A stretch of DNA of 64,000 nucleotides from DASSUW01 sp963803335 (GCA_963803335.1 CAWDME010000016.1:424903-488902), one strand, 5' to 3'. Positions 33,191 to 43,044 are shown, numbered from the stretch's first letter. The notes: generated from the sequence alone by a model not told the origin. Translations and numbers: made by a program.

Positions 33191-36100
33191 TCAGGCGCGC
33201 GCCGCGGCCAGTCGCTCGCTCGCCCGCCGTGTCTGCGGCTGCCAGAACCGCTCGCCGCCGCGCTCGGCCGCGGCCTGGGCCGCGGCCAGGCAGCGCCGCG
33301 CCTCCTCGACGCGTCCGGCCGCCGCCTCGGCCTCGGCCAGCTCGGTGAGGGCGAACGGCTCGAACAGCGCCGCGCCTGTAGCGCGCGCGGCGTCCAGCGC
33401 CTCGCGCAGCGTGGCGACGGCACGATCGGCCTCCCCAGTGGCCCGCTGAACCCAACCGAGCGCGTACAGGCTCCAGGCGCGCCACAGCGGAAGGCGGTAC
33501 TCATCGGCCACCGCGACCGCCTCCTCTGCGCGCGTGCGCGCTGCCGAAGCGTCGCGCCGGAACGCCGCCAGCATGGCGCCGGCGCCGAGCGCGTAACAGA
33601 GCGTGAGCGGATGGTCGGTCCCGCGCGCGAGCGCGATCGCCTCCTCGGCGCGAGCATCCGCCGCCGCGTCGTCGCCGCATCCCCACAGCGCCCACGCGCC
33701 GGTGGCCAAGCCGGCGACGGCCGGGTCCTGCCCGTACGCGAAACGCAGCGGGCGGTGATCACTCGACCGCTCCAGTCCGGGAATCCGGTCGAGGTGCTCG
33801 CGCGCCTCGGCGAACCGTCCCATACACAACAGAGGCCAGCCGACGGCGCGCTCGGCGACGATCAGCACAGCCGGATCGCGGCGCGCGGCCAGCTCGTGCA
33901 GCTCGAGACCGAGCTCGAGCACGCGCTCGTGGCGGGCACGGACGAACGCGTTGACCCACAGCCCGTAGAGGACCGGCAACAGCCGTGCATCGTCGCCGAA
34001 CTCGCGGCAGAGCTCGCGCGCCCGCATGTAGCAGTCCTCCACCTCCGGCGACGCGTAGCCGCGGACGGAGATCAGCGCGTTGCCGAGCAGGATGCGCACG
34101 TCGAGCTCGATGTCGGCGCGGCTCGCGCTGACTCCGTATTGCTCGAGGTCGGCGAGCGCGCGCGTGAGCTGGTCGACGGCCTCGAGGTTCGCTGACCGGC
34201 CGACCGCGACCCGCCCCGCTTCGACCCGGTAAGCGTGGCCGCGGCCGGGTTCCCCGCCCGCTTCGAAATGCCGAGCGACCGTCTCGGGCTCCGCGCGCGT
34301 GACGTCCGGGGCCGTGCGCTCGAGGGCTCGGGCGATCCGCAGGTGCAGCGTCTGTCGGGCGGCCTCGGGCAGCGAGTGCGTCACGGCCTCCTGGACGAGC
34401 GCGTGACGGAAGAGGTACCGGGGGTCGAGCGCGCTGCCGCGACGCCGCACGAGCTCGGCGGCGAGCAGCTGCCCGAGCCCGCGATCGAGCTCGCCGGACG
34501 GCAGGCCCGAGGCGGCGGCGACGAGGTCGCGCGGGAACTCGCGGCCGATGAGGGCGCCGACGTGCGCGATCGTCTTGGCGGCCGGCCCGAGCGCGTCGAG
34601 CCGTGCGGTCAGCAGGTCGTCGAGCGTCGCGGGGAGCTCGCTGCCGTGCGGGCCGGCGGTGCGCGCGAGCTCCTCGAGGAACAGCGGCACGCCGTCGCTG
34701 CGCTCGACGACTGCCTGTGCGACCTCTGCGGAGAGCGGCGTGCGCGCCGCATGCGCGACGAGCTCCTGAGCCTCGCCGGGGGTGCATGGGCCGAGCGAGA
34801 GGTGGCTGACGTGGCTCTGCGGCTCCCACGGCGGGCGCAGCGACGAGCGGAACGTGGCGACGAGCAGCACGCGCCCCTCGGGGATCGCCGCGAGCAGTTC
34901 CTCGACCAGCTCGAGCGTGGAGGGATCGGCCCAGTGCAGGTCCTCGACGACGACCAACACGGGCCGGCGCTCCGCGTGCGCGAGCACGTAGCTGACGACG
35001 ACGTCGGTCGTGCGGCGCTTGAGGGCGTCCGGATCCAGCCCGGCGGCGCCGGGCAGCCCGAGCAGCGCGGCGACGACCGGCGCCGACTCGTCGACCGGGA
35101 CACCGCTGTCGGCGAGCAGCGCCTCGATGCCGCGCGAGGAGTCGGCGAGCCGGTGCCGGAAGTGGTCGGCGACCGGGTGCAGCGCGCTGTCCGTACGGGC
35201 GTCAGAGCACTGGAGCTCCAGGACGGCGGCCGCTTCCGGCTCGAGCCGCGCGGCGAGCTCGCGGACCAGCCGTGACTTGCCGATGCCCGGCTCGCCGCTG
35301 AGGAAGACGGCCTGCCCGAGGCCGTGCGCGGCCTCCTCCCAGCGTCCGACGAGCAGCTCGAGTTCGCGCGAGCGGCCGACGAGCGGCGTCAGCTCGCCGC
35401 TCGCCTCCAGGCGGCTGCGCGCGCCGGTCGCGCCGGTCACGCGATGGCCGCCTGCGGCCGCCGCGAAGCTGAAGTAGCCCGCGCACGACTCCCGCGTCGC
35501 GTCGCTGACCACCACGTCGCCGGGACCGGCCTGCACCGCGAGCCGCCACGCCGACCGCGGCGTCTGGCCGATCGCAAGCGCCGCGCCGCCGACGGGCCCG
35601 ATCACGGCCACGCCGGTGTCGATGCCCACGCGCACGGCCAGCGGCACGCCGTCCGCGGCGCCGGCCGCAGCGTCCGCCAGCCGGCGGCCCGCGCGCACCG
35701 CGCGCACCGGACCGTCCTCGACCGACTGCGGATAGCCGAAGTAGAGCAGCCCACCCGACTCCTCCTCCGTGGCTGCCTGTCCACCCTCGGCGGCCGCGGC
35801 GGCGCGCGCCGCGGCGTGACACGCGCGCACGGCCTCCACTAGGCACTCGGGATCGAGCGTCACGGTCAGGGCCTCCACGCCGTCGATCTCCCAGGCCAGC
35901 ACAGTCACGCGCCGCCGCTCGAAGGCGCCCTGCGCTGCGCTGGCCGGACGCCGGAGGAACGCCGCCGCCGCGCGCACGTCGGGCGTGTCCTCGTCCTGGA
36001 GCGGCTCGGCCGCTAGCGCCACCACGGTCCTCGCCTCGGCGCCGCGTTCGTCGCGGGCCAGGGCGGACCCGAGCGCGAGCGCGGCGCGCAGCTCCAGCGA

Positions 36101-39100
36101 GCGGGCGCCCTGCTCGCGGGCCACGGCGAGCGCGGCGCGCAGCTCGGTCTCGGCGTCGGCGATCGGCCGGCCGGCGGCGAGCAGCAGCTCGCCACGGAGC
36201 CGCAGCAGCTCGGCGTCGTAGTAGCGCGCCCGCTCACGCGTCGCGATCTCGAGCGCTTCGTCAACCGCCTCCAGGCCGGCCGCCGCGGCCCCGGTGCGCA
36301 AGTGCGCGTCGGCGAGCAGGCCGAGGTACAGCGGGTCCTCCAGCTGCGCGCCGGTCGCGCGCGACGCGCGCAGCCCGCAGACGATCTCCTGCACGCCCTC
36401 TGCGGCTCCGCCGGCTGCCTGCGCCCAGCCACGCAGTACGCGACCCATCGCGAGCCGATACGCGAACCCGCGGTCGCGGGCGGCGTCGACGGTCGCCTGC
36501 GCCCAGCGCAGCGTCTCAGCGGGCTCCCCGCGGCAGGCGTGGAGCGTCGCCATCTGCGCGCGCGCCGTGGCCAGGCTGTACGCGCGCGCGGGCTGGTCGG
36601 TCAGCTCGACGGCGCGGTGCGCACGCTGGAGCGCCTCGGCCGCGTGCCCGAGGAACCACAGCGAGAGCGCCGCCCAGTCGTGGCATGCGACCGTCGCGTT
36701 GTCGCCGAACGTGGCCGGGAACGTGTCGTAGTGACCCTCACGCTCCGCGCCCGGGCTGCTCACGCCGCGGTTCGCGTGCGCGAGCGCGCGCGTGAAGGCG
36801 CCCTGGTGGAACAGCGCGCACGCCACGAGCTCGGCGCCCTGCACGCCCTCCGCGGCCGCGCCATCACCGGCCGCGACGGCCGCGAGCGCCGGCTCCGGCT
36901 CGCCGCGGACCTCGTGGAGGGTCGCGAGCGCCAGGCGCAACGCGGCGAGCGGCTCGCGGTCGGGCAGCTCCTCCGCGGTCGCTCGCGCCTGCTCGAGGTA
37001 GTCCAGCGCCGCGGGCGAGGACCACCCTTCGACCGCGACGCACGCCTGCCCGAGATCCGAGAGCAGCTCGGTCTCCATCCGTTTGCGCATGTGGCCATCC
37101 GGCAGGTCCCTCGCCGCGTCGAGCGCCTGCTTGAAGTGCGCGATCGCCTCGCCGTAGGCGCGGCGTGACACGCACTGGCGCGCGGCGGCACGCAGGAACC
37201 GGACGGCGGGCGCGGGCTGGCGACCGGCGACGTAGTGCATGGCGATGGCGCCTGCGCGCGCCGGCTCCGTCCCGAACGCCGCGTCGAGACGCTCGCCCAG
37301 GCGCCGGTGCAGCTCAGCGAGGCGGTTTGCCGGGATCATCTCCAGCAGCACCTCGCGGAACAGCGGGTGCGTGAACGCGTAGGCCGGGGAGTGCGTGCCG
37401 TCCGGCCAGTCCGTGCTGCCGCGGGACTCGATGATGCCGGGCGCTTCGATGCGCGGCACGCTGCGGCCGAGCGCAGCCGAGACCGCGGCGGCGGTGAACT
37501 GAAGGCCTTCGACGGCCGCGGCCTCGAGCACGTCCAGCGACGCGCCGCCCTGCTCGGCGAGCCGGCCGCGAAGCGCCGACCCGAGGGTCGCGGGAACGCC
37601 TTCGAGGCTGCCCGTGGTGTGGAAGTGCTCCGCGAGATGGCGCATGAAGAGCGGGTTGCCGCCTCCGCGCCGCACCAGCTCGGCGGCTGTCTGGGCGTCG
37701 ACGCCGAACGCCGCCGCGGCGTCCGCCGGCTCGAGCGGCCCGAGCGGCAGCTCGCACGCGGCGCCCCGAAGGCTGAGCTCGGTCACGAGGGGGTCGGTCC
37801 CGGTGCTCGTCGCGACGACAAGCAGCCGCGCCGGGTGCCGGCGCCGCAGCAGCGCGCGCAGGAGCTCGCGCGTCGACGGGTCCGCCCACTGCAGGTCGTC
37901 GATGACCAGCAGCAGCGGTCGCGTCGCCGCCAGCGCCTCGAACATCTCGACCATCTCGCGAAGCATCCGCTCGTGAGTCGCGCCGCGGGCCCGCGTCTCG
38001 GGCACGGCCGCGCCCAGCGACGGGAACTGGGCCAGCCAGCTCGGCGCGCGCGCCACGAGCGTCGCCGCCACGTCGGCGTCGTCCGCGGCCCGGCCCAGCG
38101 CGTCAAGCAGCGGCAGATATGCCTCCCCCGGCCCCGTCTGCTCGACGCAGTGGCCGAACAGCGCGAGCGCATCTCCCGCCCCGTCCACCAGCGCCTCGAC
38201 GAGCGTGCTTTTCCCGATTCCCGGCTCCCCGGCGACGAGCACGAGCCGGCGGCGGCCGCGCAGCGCCGCGTCCAACGCCGCCCGGAGCGCATCGAGCGCC
38301 GCGCCGCGGCCGGGCGGCGCGTGGAGCGCCGCGGGTGCACGGTGAGCAGGCGGACCGGGCGCGTCGAGCGCCGGATCGTGCGTGAGGATCGCCTGCTCGA
38401 GGGCGCGCAGGCGCGGCGACGGCTCGAGCCCCAGTTGCTCGTCGAGGATCGCGCGGAATGCGTGGTAGGCGGCGAGCGCGTCGCCCTGCCGGCCGGAGCG
38501 ATAGAGGGCGAGCATGAGCTGCTCGCGCGTCCGCTCGCGGAGCGGACGCTGCCCGGTGAGCGCCTCGAGCTCACCGACGAGCTCGCGCGCGCGACCGAGC
38601 GCGAGCTCGGCGTCGATCCGATCCTCGACCGCGGCCAGCCGCATCTCCTCCAGGCGGTCGGCCTCGGCCGGCGCGAACGGCTCGGCGCCGAACTCGGCAA
38701 GCGCGGGTCCGCGCCACAGCGCCAGCCCCGCGGCCAGTCGCTCGGCGGCCGTGACAGGGTCACGCCGGGACAGTGCGGACCGACCTTCGCCGGCGAGCCG
38801 CTCGAACGTCTGCAGGTCCAGCTCGTCGCCGGGCGCGAGCTCGAATCGATACCCCGACGGCTGGGTCACCAGCCGGTCGCTGCCCAGAACCTTGCGTAGG
38901 CCCGAGACGTAGATCTGGACCATCTTGACCGCCGTGCCGGGGATCTCGTCGCCCCAGAGATCGTCGATCAGCCGGTCGACCGACACCGTCCGCCCAGCGT
39001 CCAGCAGGAAACGGACGAGCAACGCCCGTTGCTTGCGTGGCCCGAGCGCGAGCGACTCCCGCTCATCGCCCGCCTCGAGCGGGCCGAGCACCCGGAAGTC

Positions 39101-39103
39101 CAC
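33191..39103 (-). CDS. Giant fusion regulator: OmpR-type DBD, BTAD, AAA ATPase, TPR, degenerate cyclase, second ATPase, TPR
   Basis: The 1970-aa protein starts at GTG 39103 (MDFRVLGPLEAGDERESLAL). Residues 1-95 are an OmpR-like DNA-binding domain and 100-250 a bacterial transcriptional activation domain, as in SARP regulators. A first P-loop, GEPGIGKST, lies near residue 295, with DDLQWADPSTREL as Walker B. TPR-like repeats follow to about 1040. Residues about 1060-1225 resemble a class III cyclase (VTVLAWEIDGVEALTVTLDP; VRVGIDTGVAVIGPVGG; IGQTPRSAWRLAVQAGPGDV), but the usual metal-binding Asp pair is not kept, so it is probably inactive. A second P-loop, GEPGIGKSR, sits near 1272, again followed by TPRs. 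It looks like two STAND regulators fused end to end. The ATPase parts should switch the DNA-binding part in response to an unknown ligand. Confidence 0.85.
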   Translation of the reverse strand: MDFRVLGPLEAGDERESLALGPRKQRALLVRFLLDAGRTVSVDRLIDDLWGDEIPGTAVKMVQIYVSGLRKVLGSDRLVTQPSGYRFELAPGDELDLQTFERLAGEGRSALSRRDPVTAAERLAAGLALWRGPALAEFGAEPFAPAEADRLEEMRLAAVEDRIDAELALGRARELVGELEALTGQRPLRERTREQLMLALYRSGRQGDALAAYHAFRAILDEQLGLEPSPRLRALEQAILTHDPALDAPGPPAHRAPAALHAPPGRGAALDALRAALDAALRGRRRLVLVAGEPGIGKSTLVEALVDGAGDALALFGHCVEQTGPGEAYLPLLDALGRAADDADVAATLVARAPSWLAQFPSLGAAVPETRARGATHERMLREMVEMFEALAATRPLLLVIDDLQWADPSTRELLRALLRRRHPARLLVVATSTGTDPLVTELSLRGAACELPLGPLEPADAAAAFGVDAQTAAELVRRGGGNPLFMRHLAEHFHTTGSLEGVPATLGSALRGRLAEQGGASLDVLEAAAVEGLQFTAAAVSAALGRSVPRIEAPGIIESRGSTDWPDGTHSPAYAFTHPLFREVLLEMIPANRLAELHRRLGERLDAAFGTEPARAGAIAMHYVAGRQPAPAVRFLRAAARQCVSRRAYGEAIAHFKQALDAARDLPDGHMRKRMETELLSDLGQACVAVEGWSSPAALDYLEQARATAEELPDREPLAALRLALATLHEVRGEPEPALAAVAAGDGAAAEGVQGAELVACALFHQGAFTRALAHANRGVSSPGAEREGHYDTFPATFGDNATVACHDWAALSLWFLGHAAEALQRAHRAVELTDQPARAYSLATARAQMATLHACRGEPAETLRWAQATVDAARDRGFAYRLAMGRVLRGWAQAAGGAAEGVQEIVCGLRASRATGAQLEDPLYLGLLADAHLRTGAAAAGLEAVDEALEIATRERARYYDAELLRLRGELLLAAGRPIADAETELRAALAVAREQGARSLELRAALALGSALARDERGAEARTVVALAAEPLQDEDTPDVRAAAAFLRRPASAAQGAFERRRVTVLAWEIDGVEALTVTLDPECLVEAVRACHAAARAAAAAEGGQAATEEESGGLLYFGYPQSVEDGPVRAVRAGRRLADAAAGAADGVPLAVRVGIDTGVAVIGPVGGAALAIGQTPRSAWRLAVQAGPGDVVVSDATRESCAGYFSFAAAAGGHRVTGATGARSRLEASGELTPLVGRSRELELLVGRWEEAAHGLGQAVFLSGEPGIGKSRLVRELAARLEPEAAAVLELQCSDARTDSALHPVADHFRHRLADSSRGIEALLADSGVPVDESAPVVAALLGLPGAAGLDPDALKRRTTDVVVSYVLAHAERRPVLVVVEDLHWADPSTLELVEELLAAIPEGRVLLVATFRSSLRPPWEPQSHVSHLSLGPCTPGEAQELVAHAARTPLSAEVAQAVVERSDGVPLFLEELARTAGPHGSELPATLDDLLTARLDALGPAAKTIAHVGALIGREFPRDLVAAASGLPSGELDRGLGQLLAAELVRRRGSALDPRYLFRHALVQEAVTHSLPEAARQTLHLRIARALERTAPDVTRAEPETVARHFEAGGEPGRGHAYRVEAGRVAVGRSANLEAVDQLTRALADLEQYGVSASRADIELDVRILLGNALISVRGYASPEVEDCYMRARELCREFGDDARLLPVLYGLWVNAFVRARHERVLELGLELHELAARRDPAVLIVAERAVGWPLLCMGRFAEAREHLDRIPGLERSSDHRPLRFAYGQDPAVAGLATGAWALWGCGDDAAADARAEEAIALARGTDHPLTLCYALGAGAMLAAFRRDASAARTRAEEAVAVADEYRLPLWRAWSLYALGWVQRATGEADRAVATLREALDAARATGAALFEPFALTELAEAEAAAGRVEEARRCLAAAQAAAERGGERFWQPQTRRASERLAAARA

Positions 39104-39185
39104 CCAGGTGACCCTACCGGCCCCGGGCTGTAGCGATTTGCCCGCCGTTTACTGACAGACAACCGGCAACCGGTGACCTGGCGGC

Positions 39186-39755
39186 ATGACGACAACCACC
39201 GCCCCCATCCGCAACGGCATCGACACCGCCCAGGTGTACGGCACGCTCGACGCCGTGAAGGCCGATCCCGCGCTCGCGCGCTTCGAGTTCCGCGCCACGA
39301 ACCGCTGGATCAACGGGCCGCACAGCCGTTCGACGATTCACGGCTTCTGGGGAGCCGGGCAGGAGGACACCTCGCGCGATGTCCCGTTCGTGCTCGACGC
39401 CAGCGAGCCGCCCGTCCTGTTCGGCGACAACGAAGCACCCAACCCGGCCGAGTACGTGCTGCACGCGCTCGCCGGCTGCCTGACGCTGACGATCGTCAAC
39501 GTCGCAGCCGCCCGCAAGGTCACGCTCACCGAGGTCAGCTCGACCTTGGTCGGCGTGCTCGACGCCCGCGGCGCGACGGGCATCGACGATTCGTACCGCA
39601 ACGGCTTTGAGCAGGTGCACGTGGAGTTCTCCGTCAAGGGCGATGCGCCGCGCGAGAAGCTCCAGGAGATCGTCGAGCGGGCCAAGGCGCGCTCGGTCGT
39701 CTACGACATCGTCTCGAACCCGGTCGCCGTCGACGTGACGGCGAAGGTCGGCTAG
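39186..39755 (+). CDS. OsmC-family protein
   Basis: The 189-aa protein has the OsmC-like core NPAEYVLHALAGCLTLTIVN with C98 after the helix, and VHVEFSVKGDAPREKLQEIV plus SVVYDIVSNPVAVDV at the C-terminus. OsmC proteins are thiol peroxidases or redox carriers for organic hydroperoxides. Only one of the two usual redox cysteines is evident, so peroxidase activity is uncertain. It is the first gene of a four-gene operon and is divergent from the giant regulator, with 82 bases between starts. Confidence 0.85.
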   Translation: MTTTTAPIRNGIDTAQVYGTLDAVKADPALARFEFRATNRWINGPHSRSTIHGFWGAGQEDTSRDVPFVLDASEPPVLFGDNEAPNPAEYVLHALAGCLTLTIVNVAAARKVTLTEVSSTLVGVLDARGATGIDDSYRNGFEQVHVEFSVKGDAPREKLQEIVERAKARSVVYDIVSNPVAVDVTAKVG

Positions 39756-39757
39756 CG

Positions 39758-40969
39758 ATGCCGACGGAGCTCAGCGCTCGGACCGACGCCGGCCGGAACC
39801 TCGTCGCGACCGCCGAGTCGCTCGCCGAGGACTTCGCCGGTCGCGCCGCCGCCCACGACCGCGACGGCAGCTACCCGTTCGCGAGCATCGAAGCGCTCCG
39901 GCGAACGGGCTACTTCACCGCGCCCGTGCCGCCCGAGCTGGGCGGGCTGGGCGTGAGCTCCGTCCACGACGTGATCGTCGCCTCGGGCCGACTGGCCCGG
40001 GGCGACGCCTCGGTGGCCATCGGCGTGAACATGCACCTCGGCGTCGTGCTCAATCTCGTCCGCCGCTGGCAGATGGCCCGCGCGGCCGGCAACGCCCGCC
40101 GCGAGCAGGCGTTCGCTGCGTCCCTGCGCAGGATCGTGGGTGAGGCCCTCGTAATGGCGGGAGCGACGAGCGAGCCCGGTCAAGACCTCTCGCGGCCGCG
40201 CACCACCGCGGCGCGAAGCAACGGCGGGTGGCGGGTCGATGGTCACAAGATCTTCTGCACGATGGCGCCGGCAGCGACGGTGCTGGTGACCTCCGTGCGG
40301 TTCAAGGCCGACGACGGCGGCGAACGGTACGGCTGGGTGGAGATCCCCTCCGGGGCCCCCGGCGTGCGGATCAACGACGACTGGGACGCGCTCGGCATGC
40401 GCGCCTCCGGCAGCCACTCCGTGACGTTCGAGGCCGTCCCGCTGCCCGCGGGCGCGGTGCGTGGCGGCTTCCCGACCGGCGCCACGGTGCCGTTCGTCGA
40501 GCGCAACCTGCCGCTCGGTCTCTTCCACGCGTCGGCGTCGCTCGGCATCGCCGAGACCGCGTTCGCGCGCACGGCGCAGTCCGACCGCGTCGGCGCCGAC
40601 GCGCGCGGCCGGATGCTGGTTGCCGAGTCGGTGATCGATCTGTCGGCTGCCCGCGCCGCGCTCGCGCGTGCCGCCGCGCTCATCGACGAGCACTACGCCA
40701 CCAACCCCGCGGCACCCGGCACCGACGAGGAGATCATGGCCCTGTTCGCCGAGGGCCAGGCGGCCAAGACCTTCGTCGGCGATGCGGCGACCCGCGTCGT
40801 CGACCGCGCGCTCGCCCTCTCCGGCGGCGCCGGCTACCTCAACGGGTCGCCGCTCGCGCGCGCCTACCGCGACGTGCGGGCAAGCGCGTTCATGCATCCG
40901 CTCGGCGCCAACCGCGCCTATGACTTCCTCGGCGACATCGCCCTCGGGCGCACGCCTGTCCTCCGTTGA
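39758..40969 (+). CDS. Acyl-CoA dehydrogenase-fold flavoprotein (DszC/SfnB-type monooxygenase-like)
   Basis: The 403-aa protein follows the acyl-CoA dehydrogenase fold: LRRTGYFTAPVPPELGGLGV, GDASVAIGVNMHLGVVLNLV, GWRVDGHKIFCTMAPAATVL, LGMRASGSHSVTFEAVPLPA, and a C-terminal helical bundle. The catalytic Glu of true dehydrogenases is not obvious, while the family of flavin-dependent monooxygenases (DszC, SfnB) has this layout and needs reduced flavin from a partner reductase, which lies two genes downstream. It starts two bases after the OsmC stop. Confidence 0.8.
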   Translation: MPTELSARTDAGRNLVATAESLAEDFAGRAAAHDRDGSYPFASIEALRRTGYFTAPVPPELGGLGVSSVHDVIVASGRLARGDASVAIGVNMHLGVVLNLVRRWQMARAAGNARREQAFAASLRRIVGEALVMAGATSEPGQDLSRPRTTAARSNGGWRVDGHKIFCTMAPAATVLVTSVRFKADDGGERYGWVEIPSGAPGVRINDDWDALGMRASGSHSVTFEAVPLPAGAVRGGFPTGATVPFVERNLPLGLFHASASLGIAETAFARTAQSDRVGADARGRMLVAESVIDLSAARAALARAAALIDEHYATNPAAPGTDEEIMALFAEGQAAKTFVGDAATRVVDRALALSGGAGYLNGSPLARAYRDVRASAFMHPLGANRAYDFLGDIALGRTPVLR

Positions 40970-40972
40970 GCC

Positions 40973-42190
40973 GTGCGCGTCGAGACCGTCATCATCGGCG
41001 CCGGCCAGGCCGGCCTGGCGCTGAGCCACGAGCTGCGCGCCGCCGGCCGCGAGCACGTGGTCCTCGAGCGCGGCCGCGTCGGTGAGCGCTGGCGCTCCGA
41101 GCGCTGGGAGTCGCTGCACCTCCTGACGCCGAACTGGCTGAACCGGCTACCGGGCGCGCCGCCCTTGCCCGATCCGTACGGCTACCTGGACCGGGACGGC
41201 GTCGTCGCGTACCTCGAGTCGTACGCGGCCGAGGCCCCCGTCCGGGAGCGGACAAGCGTGCTGCGCGTGCGCCGCGCGACGACCGGCTACCACGTCACGA
41301 CCGACCGCGGAGAGTGGCGCGCCGCGAACGTGGTCATCGCCACCGGCGACTGCGACGTCCCGCGGATCCCGGCGGCAGCCGCCGGGCCGCCGCCGTCCGT
41401 GCTGCAGCTGCACGCGGCGAGCTACCGCCGGCCGGGCCAGCTCCGGCCCGGCGGTGTGCTCGTGGTCGGCGCCGGGCCCACCGGGCAGCAGCTCGCCGCC
41501 GAGCTGCGGAGCGCCGGCCGGCACGTCGTCCTCGCAGTCGGGCGGCACGCCCGCATGCCGCGCCGCTACCGCGGTCGCGACAGCTTCGCGTGGCTCGATG
41601 CGGCCGGGCTGCTCACCACGCGCGCCGACGAAGTCCGCAACCTCGCGGCCGCGCGGCGCGCGCCCAGCTTCCCCGTCAGCGGGCAGGCCGGCGGCGAGTC
41701 GCTCGGGCTCGAGCGGCTGGCCTCGCTCGGCGTGGTCGTCACGGGCCGGCTGACGGGCTTCGCCGGCCGTCGCGCGTTGTTCGGGGCGAACCTCGAGCAC
41801 GAGCTGCGCGAGGCCGACCGCCGCCTGCGGCGAACCCTGGCGCAGATCGACGCGCACATCGAGCGCAGCGGCGCCGACGCGGCGCCGCCCGAGTGGCCGG
41901 CGCCGTTCGTGCTGCCGCCGGGCCCCGCCTCGCTCGGCCTCCGCGACATAGGGACCGTGCTGTGGGCGACCGGCTACACCCGGGCGTATCCATGGCTCGA
42001 CGTCCCAGTGCTCGACGGCGACGGCCAGCTCGTGCACCGGGAGGGCATCACGGCCGCTCCCGGACTGTACGCGCTAGGGCTGCGCTTCCAGCGCACGCGC
42101 CGCTCGCACTTCCTCGGCGGCGTCGGCGACGACGCCGCGCACATCGCCGACGCGATCACCGGCGCCGGCCGACTCGCGCGCGCCGCATGA
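40973..42190 (+). CDS. FAD/NAD(P)-dependent flavin monooxygenase-like oxidoreductase
   Basis: The 405-aa protein has an N-terminal FAD-binding GAGQAGLALSHELRAAG (residues 8-24) and a second dinucleotide motif GAGPTGQQLAAELRSAG (near 167), as in class B flavin monooxygenases and CzcO-like proteins. WRSERWESLHLLTPNWLNRL is a conserved signature of that group, and VLWATGYTRAYPWL closes the FAD domain. The start is GTG 40973, three bases after the upstream stop. The substrate is unknown; context suggests oxidation of a sulfur- or carbonyl-containing compound. Confidence 0.85.
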   Translation: MRVETVIIGAGQAGLALSHELRAAGREHVVLERGRVGERWRSERWESLHLLTPNWLNRLPGAPPLPDPYGYLDRDGVVAYLESYAAEAPVRERTSVLRVRRATTGYHVTTDRGEWRAANVVIATGDCDVPRIPAAAAGPPPSVLQLHAASYRRPGQLRPGGVLVVGAGPTGQQLAAELRSAGRHVVLAVGRHARMPRRYRGRDSFAWLDAAGLLTTRADEVRNLAAARRAPSFPVSGQAGGESLGLERLASLGVVVTGRLTGFAGRRALFGANLEHELREADRRLRRTLAQIDAHIERSGADAAPPEWPAPFVLPPGPASLGLRDIGTVLWATGYTRAYPWLDVPVLDGDGQLVHREGITAAPGLYALGLRFQRTRRSHFLGGVGDDAAHIADAITGAGRLARAA

Positions 42191-42678
42191 ACGCCGCAGT
42201 CCCCGGATCGCCTGTGGAGCCGCGCGACCTGCGCCGCGCGGCCGCCAGCTTCGCGACCGGTGTAGCGCTGGTGACGGCGCCGGGCCGCCACGCGCTGGTG
42301 ATCGATTCGTTCGTCTCGGCCTCGCTCGACCCGCCGCTCGTCGCGCTCTCCGTGTCGCGGGCGTCGCTGACCTGGCGCCGCATCCGCGCGACCGGCCGCT
42401 TCGCAGTCAACGTGCTCGGCGCGCAGCACACCGACGGCATCCGCGAGCGCGCGAGGCCGGGCGCCGACCGCCTCGCCGGACTCGACGTCGGGATCGCGGC
42501 GGACGACGTCCCCGTCGTCCGCGACGCGCTCGCCGTCCTCGTCTGCACGTTCGAGCGCGAGCATGTCACCGGCGACCACACGCTCGCGATCGGCCGGGTC
42601 AGCACCGTGCGGCACGGGCCCGAAGCGCCGCCGCTCGTGTTCTACGGCGGCGCCTTCACCACCGTGGCCCGCACCTGA
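42187..42678 (+). CDS. Flavin reductase-like protein (FMN/FAD reductase component)
   Basis: The 163-aa protein matches flavin reductase-like split barrels: RRAAASFATGVALVTAPG, VIDSFVSASLDPPLVALSVS, RRIRATGRFAVNVLGAQH, and GDHTLAIGRVSTVRHGPEAP then LVFYGGAFTTV. It would supply reduced flavin to the DszC/SfnB-type protein. ATG 42187 overlaps the preceding stop (ATGA), so it is strictly coupled to the monooxygenase gene. Confidence 0.88.
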   Translation: MNAAVPGSPVEPRDLRRAAASFATGVALVTAPGRHALVIDSFVSASLDPPLVALSVSRASLTWRRIRATGRFAVNVLGAQHTDGIRERARPGADRLAGLDVGIAADDVPVVRDALAVLVCTFEREHVTGDHTLAIGRVSTVRHGPEAPPLVFYGGAFTTVART

Positions 42679-43044
42679 CGCCTCGATCTGCACTGCCATC
42701 GGCGTGAGTACTGTCCGTCATGGATCCGCGTTGGGTGCGCAAGCACCCGCTGCCCGGCGCCGTCGCGGGATCGCCTAGTCGGACTTCGGTGTCTGGGCCG
42801 TAGCGATCGGCGTCATCAAGATCGGACCCGCGACGACGGCCATCGCGCAGAACGAGGCAGACGCGGGCACGACCCATCGCGTAGCGCGGCGACAGAATTC
42901 TCCGACCACATGACCGGCGACCCGTTCGGCCGACGCCGTTGGACCCGACGAGGACCATCTCCGCGCCCGAATCGACGCCCCTCATGCTCCATGGGGGCCA
43001 CTCCCCATGGCTGGGCGATCGACAGGGGGCCAGGATTGCCAGTC
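42679..43044 (+). other. Intergenic region before the kinase cluster
   Basis: No supported gene was found in these 366 bases. They carry box a of the palindromic motif (42991-43008), 36 bases before the start at 43045, and probably the terminator of the monooxygenase operon. Confidence 0.45.
42991..43008 (+). promoter_or_regulatory. Box a: ATGGGG-N6-CCCCAT palindrome
   Basis: Core ATGGGG-GCCACT-CCCCAT. The symmetry extends by two bases on each side (CC...GG). It lies 36 bases before the USP-like gene at 43045. It resembles the 18-20 bp DosR/DevR box, which is bound by NarL-type response regulators such as those encoded nearby. Confidence 0.6.

Noticed and set aside
34235..38899. Several long plus-strand open frames opposite the giant regulator
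   Set aside because: They show no recognisable domains and low complexity; the minus-strand frame has P-loops, Walker B and TPR motifs throughout.
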